Shown piece by piece: positions 9,119 to 18,100 of a stretch of DNA of 25,526 nt (position 1 is the stretch's first letter; every line of letters begins with the position of its first letter). The notes under the pieces were generated by a model. It was not told where the DNA came from and made no database searches. It worked only from the letters and a program-made list of their open reading frames with translations. Source of the DNA: a virus; the IMG/VR virus record IMGVR_UViG_3300040806_002074, positions 1 to 25,526 of that record; one strand, 5' to 3'. The translations under genes were made by a program, and so were the position numbers.

Positions 9119-12100
9119 ATGACCGACTACCTTCGGAATGTAAACTTTTCGCTAGTTTATAACCCGCCAGAAAAGCTTAGGGCTGACGAAGGGCCCCAAG
9201 GGCCTTCGGGGCAACAGGCGGCGCAGCAGCCCCGAGGCCCTATTCAAAGTACTGAGGACCCCGCGATCAACTCGCTGCAGCGTCGCGCCGCAGAGATCGA
9301 TCAAAGGATTGCGCGCCGTGAGCAGCAGCTAAAGGACAGCGCCCTTGCCCGTGGCCTAAGCTGGCTTAGCGACATCTCTGCCCCCGACTGGCTCGGGGAT
9401 GAAGGGGGTGACTCCATCATCAATATTTTACGGGCCAGAAAAGAGGGCATCCTTACTGACATCGAGGACATCCGCCGCTCTCGCCAGCAGATTGTGGATC
9501 AGGGCGGATACGGAGAAGGCGGGTTCGGCGCGGCGGTAGAGCGCGGTCTCGGTAACGCACAATCTATGTATGGCGCTCTCGGCGCGATGGTCGGCGATGT
9601 CGAGAGTGACGACATCTCGAGCATCATTGAAGGCCGCAGCCGGACGCTGAGGGCTGGACGTGGCCGCGAAGAGCAGGAGGCGTATGAGCGCTTTCAGGCG
9701 GCAGACGGTCTGTGGGCGTCGGCGAAGGAGCTGTTCACCAATCCGCGAGAAATGATCAACATCGCGATTGAGTCTCTCCCGTCCTCAGTGCCTTCAATTG
9801 CTGGTAGTGTCGTGGCCGGTGGTGCGACCGGTATTGCAACGCGAAATCCTGTTGCAGCACAGCGCGCAGCCGCAGTCGGTGGAGGTCTTGGTAGCTTCGT
9901 CACTGAGTATGGCAACGCCATGCTTGAGACGCTTGCCAATAATGGCGTGGACCTTGGTAGCCCCGAAGCTCTAGAGCAGGCGATCCGCGACCCCAAAATC
10001 ATGGAAGAGGCTCGCGACCGTGGTGTGAAGCGCGGCATTGCTGTCGGTGTGTTCGACGCCATGTCTATTGGCCTTGCCGGTAAGCTCGGTGGTGGGAAGG
10101 TCGCCAGCAAAATTATTGGAGACACAGCTAGTGCCGGTACAGCTCGCAGGGTCGCTGGCTATACAGCTGGCGGTCTCGTGGAAACTGGAGCTCAGGGTGC
10201 CTTTGGCGCAGCCGGTGAGGCTGCCGGTCAGTTGGTTACTGAGGGTGAAATCACAAGCCCGCAAGACATCGTCGCGGAGTTTGCTGGCGAAATCCCGACC
10301 GGCGTAATTGAGTCAGCCGTTGGTAGCGCAATTCAGACACGCCGCGATCAAAACACTCGGCCCCAAGAAGACACCGAGCTGGCCGGAGCCCTTAGTGCGT
10401 TTACTGCTCAGCGCGGCGGACAAACCGAAACGCTCGCGCTTCCTGACGGCATCAGCCAAGAGCTTCGTGATCTCGGTGACCTGCGTGTGGGCGATCTGTC
10501 TTACACCGGTCAGCAGCTCTACAGCTTCGCCGAAAACAACATGAGCAATCCTCGAATTGCCGACATCATGTCTCAGCCGGTATCGGCGGGGACGAAGGTC
10601 CAGCAAGTCGCTCGCGTGATGAATGAGGCTGAGGCTGCCCGCGTTGAGCCGGAGGCTGTGCGCCGCATCGCTGAGGCTGTTGGTGGCACCACCTCAGTCA
10701 GCAAGACCAAAGAAATTGCGAACAGCGTACTGTCCCAAATTGGCGATCACATCATTGACGCAAGCCCGACACTGAGCGCGATTAGGGCTCAAGTAAGTAG
10801 TGACAAAAAGGGCAAGGGTTTTGTCACTGCCCTTCGCAGCGTTGTGAATTCCTACTCACCGCCTGCGCGCAGCGGTGGAACAATGATTGCTCGCCCTGAG
10901 CGGGGCGGCGATGGCAGCGTAATCATGACGCCGGATCAGGTGGCTGATGAAGCTCGGCGTGAGCGCGAGGCGCAGCAGGCCTTCCGTATGGCAGATCGCC
11001 GTCAGGAGCGCTTTGACAGAGCAACAGGAACCACTCGTCAGCAGGAAGACCTACGTGCCGGTGCTCCGGAGCCCGAGGCCCAGTTCTTCCTCGGAGAAAA
11101 CTACGGCGATCTTGCTGGAACTCCGGTTGAAATTGTGCAGGCGACATCGCCGGACACGGTCCGCCTGCAGTATGAGTCGCCCACGGAAACCGACTCTAGC
11201 GGTAGGCCGGTAACAATATCCGAAGAGGTCTCTGTTCTTGATGTGGGTGGCCGCGTTGTTCGCGGAACCAATCGCATGTCGCAGGACCTTGAGTCCAATC
11301 TGCGGAATCCGCAGCGGGGTGTCGGCACTGACATGAGCCCGCGCCGCTCTGTTGACCGGACGAGAACGCGAGCCGTCTCAACGAGGGAAGAGGCTGGCCT
11401 TCCCGCCATACAGACCAACCTAGTTAACGAGGGGTACCGGCAGCGTCCGCCGACCGATATCGGCTCTCAGAACGCTCAAGAAAACCCAGCGCAAGAAAAT
11501 ATCCCGCTGCCGCAGGGGGTCCAGTCCACGCCGGACCAAGCCCAGCAGCTACCGGCTCCACCACAAGACCCGCCCGCACCGCCGAGGCAACTTCCTGCGC
11601 CTAATCTTACCGAGCGGGAACAAGGCACCCCTGAAGCGCAAGACCGTGAGGCTATTTCTCAGCGCGCCCGCGCTGCGCGTGACCGTGCCAACGCTCTGGA
11701 AGAGAACGGCACCCTCTCGTTCGGCGAGTGGTTTGCGCTACGCCGCAAGATCACCGCCAACATCGAAGAAGCTGAGAGGGAACTCGACTCGCTCGAGAAC
11801 CCCATCAACTACGATAACGATCCTCGCATGGTTGAGGCGATGGACCGCTTTGACGCCGCTATTGATCGTGTCAACGAAACAGAGAACACAACTGAGGCTC
11901 GCAAGCTAGCAAAGGCCCTGATTAAAGAGGGCGTAATTGACGAGGAAGCCTACATCGAAATTGATGAGGCAATTAAGGACGAAACAGAAAGAGACTTTAA
12001 GCACGACGCTGCGATGTCGGCTATTCAAGACGCGATTGAGCAGCAGCGCGACAACGTTGCTGCCGATATTGAGGAAGAGATTTACTCCGAAGCTGACCAG

Positions 12101-15100
12101 AGAACCGGTCAAGGCGATACCCGTTACTCCGGTCGAGTCGAGCGCGCCGGTCGCCGCACTGTAAGGGCAAGCGAGGTGGTGGCGCGCACCCAGCCTCCGC
12201 GTGACACCGAAACTGCTGAGGCAGACGACGCTGCTCCGGACATCGATTATCAAGCCGTCATAGACGACCGCCTAAGCAAGATCGAAGCGCGTGGTGCGCA
12301 GGGCAAGATTATTGCTAAGCGCCTTCGTGGTCTCCTCAAGGATAAGGTGCTGACGGCTCCGCAGCTGTACGCTGCGTTCCGTGGCGGCGAGGTTGCGTCA
12401 AAGATTCTGCCTAAGAACTCCAAGGTAGACATCCTCTGGGTCCCCGTCCTGACTGCCGACAATGCTCAAGCAGCGCAGAACAGCGGTACGCAGGTTGGCG
12501 AAGAGGCGGCTGGCTCCTATCAGGCCTACGACATCAGCCAGAACGGTTTCCGTGGGATCATTAAACTGTCGCTTAGCGATAACGTTTCCTCGCTCGCTGA
12601 AGAGAATGCCGCGCACGAAGCCTTCCACGTTATTCAGGACATGCTGCGTGTATACGACCCGAAGGCATTCGAGCAGCTGAATACCGCATTCCGTGACGGC
12701 ATGCGTATCGATGACCTCGACGCCAGCATCCTGCGCAAGCTGAAGACCATCACCGTTGACGATAACCAGAGCGTGTACGACTCGCTCAAGGGATCGTTTG
12801 GCGACACGCCGCTCAGCAAGTACGAAGCGCAGGCCGTGGCATTCGGCGCGCTGGTCGATGCTAAGAACCGTGGCGTAGACATGAAGGGCCTAAAGGCCAG
12901 CTTCATTCGCGTTGTCGATTTCGCCAGCGACCTGTTCAGGGAGATTGGCCGACTGCTTCGCCGCGATGGCGTCACCAACCCCGCCACGATCTTTGAAGGC
13001 TACCGCGCAGGGACAGAACAAGAGTTCCTCAACGAATTCGGGGCACCTTGGGCGGATGGCGGTGGCGCGGTTCAGTACTCTGCAAGGACTAAGCCAGACC
13101 CGATCCGCACTCAAAAGGCCTACAAGCTTTTCCGTGTGAAAGAGGGTTCTCAGGGTCAACTGTTCCCGCTCTTTGTTAAGGCTAATGAACCGGTTGCTAT
13201 TGGGCAGTGGTTGGACGCTGATATCGGTGAGTCTGCTGGTGAGACAAAAACAGGCAGGCCGCAAGTTAAGTCTAAGATTGGTCCGCTCGCTCTTCGTGCC
13301 GGTTGGCATGCTGGCGACCTTCCCATAGCAACTCACATTGGTTCTAATCCATCCAGCCGTCGTGATCCGGAAACTGGAAAGACTAAGAAGCTTCCTACTG
13401 TTCGACCTGCTGATCAGGTATGGGCTGAGGTAGAACTTGCCGCTGACCGCGACTGGCAAGATGAAGCTAACAAGCGCGCTAAGCGCAATGCTCGCGGGGA
13501 GATTGTTGTCTCTACTGCACAGATCACAGACGAAATCCCCGAGGATGGTTTTTACCGGTACAAGACCAACCCCAACATGACCGGCAATTGGCTGATCAGT
13601 GGCTCAATGAAGGTCAACCGCATCCTCTCTGATGAGGAGGTGGCCCAGATTAATGATGCCGCCGGTGTGTCTGACCTTCCTCGTGAAGCGCCGTTTGACG
13701 CTGCTAAGTATGGTCTGAATGATGGTGTTCAGTACTCTGGCCGCAGAAGCAAGCCTCCGTATGATCATCCGTCAATCGGTTCTCAGGTCATAGCGCCCCC
13801 TATTACAGCTACGTCTACGATCCCGTTCCTGTACAACAACGGCAAGACGAAGACTGAGCAAACGCCAGAGGAGAGGCTTGCTCTGAAGGACGCTGTCCAA
13901 TTTATTCAGGAGCGGTCGAGGGCAGCTCTGCAGGCGCGCTTCGGCGTTGATCGGATCACTAAACCGGACCCCAAGACTGATCGTTATCTGATGCGCGCAA
14001 TCGCGTCAGAGGCAGAGGCGGCAATCCTTAAGGAACGCGCCACTGGCAACCGCTCGGCTCTCGATTGGTATACGAAGGCTATCGAGGACGCCATCGATGA
14101 GGCGTCGGCGATTTACCCGATGCTTGCCGACGACGACATTGCGGTCCGTCTGAGCAACCGCCTTGGGGTTGCCACCAAGGAAGACGCCCGCGTGATGTTC
14201 ACTACGGCTCTGGCAATCACGTCGCAGAACATGAAGGTTCGCGACAACGCACGCGCCACCACAGAGCAGTTTGACATATTCCTTGAGACGGGCCGCTTCG
14301 ATCCGACGAAGAAGTACGGCACCAAGGCCCCTTCGATCAGCAACAATCTGGCGCTCGCCAACTTCATGCTTGAGCGTGTCTTTGATGGCCGCGTCGCGGA
14401 GCTTGGTCAGTTCCTCAACACCGAATTTACGGTGGCAGAACTTAACAAGCTTGGCCGTGCTCTGCAGAACAAAGAGGGGCTTGAGAAGTCGCCGTTCAAT
14501 ATCAGCGGCGAGATGGCGTCCGAGAAAGTGTACGGCTCCGCAATCTTTGGCCCGAAGATCGGCAACGGTTTCTATCAGAACCTGAACCGCAACTTCTCCC
14601 CCGTCACCATCGATCTTTGGTTCATGCGACTTTGGGGCCGACTCACCGGCACGCTCGTGGGTAAGGACACGGCACTTAACAAGCAGATCGAAGCACTCCG
14701 TGAAGCGGTGGAGGCCGATGCGCACCCCACCACAAAGGTGCCGGACGGTTTTGCTGAGCGGTTTAATGGGGCGACGGACGGCGAGGTTATCGGTCTCGGC
14801 ATCGAGCTGGCTGCTGAATGGGAGCGTCAGTATAAGGCTCTGCAAAAGCAGGGCATGACGTCTGACCAGATCACGCAGCAGGGGCTGAAGCCGGAGTGGG
14901 CATTTAAGGCTGTCGCCCTTGCTGGTCAGAAGAAGCCTAACGATGCACCGGCCTCGGGCTCTCAAAGAAAATGGATTCGGGATGTCGTCAACGGCGCAGT
15001 GAAAATGCTGGCGAAGAACGGATACGACGTTACCCCTGCCGACTTGCAAGCCCTTGTATGGTATCCTGAAAAGGACCTCGTCAACCTTCTCAAGGAAGGA

Positions 15101-18100
15101 AAGCTTGAGGTTAACCTCAATGTGTCGTATGACACAGCCTTCTCTGAGCTAGCAGCAATAAGGAATGCCGATGCCACGTCAACCAACACCGATGCAGGAA
15201 ACCGAGGAGGCGACGGCGCTTCACGACAGGGAGATGGTGGGCGCAGTGCCGGACAAGCCGCTGTCGCCGGAGACGAAGCTTTGGCTGCGGGAGCAGCTCA
15301 AGAAGAAGGGGATCAAGTTCGCCGAACCCTTCCAGCCGACGTCAGAAACCGCCTCATCGAGCGAGGTGCCCGATACTCGGGTCGAACAGAACGACGAGAC
15401 CGAGGAGCAGGCAATCGAGGCGGAGAAGTTGCGCCGCTTGAGGGTGCGCCAAAGGTTCGCGGCGGAGGTCCAAACGCCGACCTCGTCCAAGTCGCGGAAG
15501 ACTATGCCTTAGAAAACGGCATTCCGCTTACTCGGCAGGCTGAATACGTAACAATCGACGAGGACTTCTCTCGTAGGCTGGCTCAGGCCTACGAAGAGAT
15601 GCAGGATACGCCTAACGACCCAGTGGTCCGTGAGGCGTATCGTGATCTGATCCGGCAAACCCGAGCTCAGTACGACGCTCTTGAGCGCGCTGGCTACCGG
15701 TTCACGCTTTTCGATGACGACAGCGATCCCTACGGGACAAACCCGTGGGAGGCGATGCGCGATCTTCGTAACAACAAGAGGATGGCGGTTTACTCCACCG
15801 TGGCCGGATATGGCAACGAGGGAGCTCAGTTTGACGTAAGCAGGAACCCCCTACTGGAAGACACGGGGCTTCGCTGGCCGGACCAGAATGGCAACCCCCG
15901 TCCGGTCCTCGCTAACGACTTGTTCCGAGCGGTTCATGATGCATTCGGACATGGTCTTGAGGGCGCTGGCTTCCGAGCGCGTGGTGAAGAAAACGCATGG
16001 CAGGCGCACGCACGCCTATTCACTGGACCGGCGCTTGGCGCACTGACCAGCGAGACTCGCGGCCAAAATAGCTGGTTAAACTTTGGTCCATACGGCGACA
16101 GGAATAAGAGCGCCGGTCTGTTCGACACCGTCTTTGCGGAACAGAAAGTCGGGTTGATGCCGGAATGGACATGGACTGAGCGAGTTGCAGTTGAGCGCTA
16201 CTCCGGTCGCGTTGGCGGCAGCATGGCAAACCGCCTTGCTGCAAAGGCACCGCCGCGTCCCAATGCACCCAAGTTCAGGGACGGGCCGTCGCTCCTTGGC
16301 GCGGACACCCGCAGCGCAAGGCGTGCATTTTTGGAAAACCAGTACGAGAGGTTCGTAAACCGAGCGCTGCCGATCAAGCAGCTCGTCAAGGAAATCGGTG
16401 ACGAGTTTAACGACAGCACAAACTTCGCTCGGGCTGAGGTGCTCATGGGCAGCGTTGTCGCAACGCAAACCCGTGACTTCAGAAACGAGGAGATCATTCC
16501 CCTTCTCCGAGAAATCTCTGCTCGTGGTCTCACGGTGGAGGAGGTTGAAACCTACCTCCACAACAAGCACGCGGAGGAGCGGAACACGGTTATTGCTGGT
16601 CGTAATGAGCTGTTCCCCGACGGCGGATCAGGCATCGCGACAGAAGACGCACGCCGATACCTCGCCTCTCTGTCTGATGCGAAGCGCAAGGGACTTGAGG
16701 CGGTGGAGAAAAAGGTCCGCGCCATAACCGACGGGACTCTGCAGCTGATGGTTGACTCAGGCGTTGAGTCTCCGGCTGCCGTGGCCGCGCTGCGAGATCA
16801 GTACAAGAATTGGGTTCCCTTGTTCCGTGAAGGGTTCGATGGAGGCAACCCTATCGGTGGCCGCCAGAGAGGCTCCAGCGTCGAGGGATCGTCTCTTAGG
16901 GCGGCTATTGGCTCAGAGCGGGCCGTCAAGAACATCATCTATAACATCGCCTCCCAGCGAGAGTCGGCGATTAACCGAGCGGAAAACAACCGCTTGAGCG
17001 GAACGGTCCTGCGTGCGGCTCTGGAAAACCCAGACCCCGCATTCTGGATGGTGATTGACCCCTCCAAGGTAACCCTCGAAGAAATTCGAGATCAGCTTGT
17101 TCGCATGGGTGTCGATCCGGAGATTGCCGAGGAGATTTACAAAGCCCCGCGTAAGGCGGCCTACAACAAAGAGACGGGCATGGTTGAGTCGGTTGTGGAC
17201 AACCAGTTCAAGCGCGCCCCGAATGTTGTCGCAACTCGCGTTGAAGGCACAGACAAGTTCATCGTTTTTAACCCGAACAACGAGCTTGCGACTCGCGTCG
17301 CACAAGCCATTCGCAATGACGACATGCCTGTCCTTGATGGGCTGAGCGGGAAGCTGGTTGAGTTTATTGGTCCACTCACGCGTATCTGGAGTCAGATGCG
17401 GACGCAGTACAGCCCTGAGTTTGGTCCGGTCAACTTTGTCCGCGATGTTGAGAACGCGCTGATCAACCTTGATGACACGCCCCTAAGCGGAAAGCAGGGG
17501 GCTGTGTTCGTCAAGGCTATGAAGTACGGCAACGTATTCAGAGTGCGGAACAGCAATCTAATCCGCGTCATCAGTGCCGCAGACAGTGGGCGGGCGGTAA
17601 GCCCCAAGGACCAAAAGCTTGCTGATCTTTTCGGTCGCTTTGAAAAGGCGGGCGGGCGAACCAGTATACGGAACACCTTCTTCCAATCCGACGATCCGAA
17701 AAAGATCGAAGCCCAGATGCAGAAGGTCTTCAAGCAGATCGCTGCGGGAAGGAAGTCGATCCCTGCCGAAGTGGCATCTGCCGTCACGGTTTGGAACGAC
17801 ACTCTAGAAATCGCAACGCGCTTGGCGATCTTTGAGACCGCCATTGAGGGCGGCATGACTGACGCGCAGGCGGCTGAACTCGCAAAGACGACAACCGTCA
17901 ACTTCCAACAGAGGGGGCAGTGGACGCGTGAGCTTAACGCGGGCTACGGCTTCTTCAACGCCAGTATCGCGGGGAACTCGCGAAACATTCAGGTCATGCT
18001 GAGCAAGGGCGGAAAGAAGATAGCACTCTGGGGAGTCGGCCTTGGCGTGATGCAAGGCATCATGCTGGCGATGGCTGGCTATGAGGAGGACGAGCCGCCG

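Noticed and set aside
14006-15049. 347-aa open frame on the - strand
   Set aside because: It lies wholly antisense to the conserved module 4 of the giant gene, has low-complexity Leu/Arg/Val composition typical of antisense shadows of GC-rich genes, and shows no family motif.
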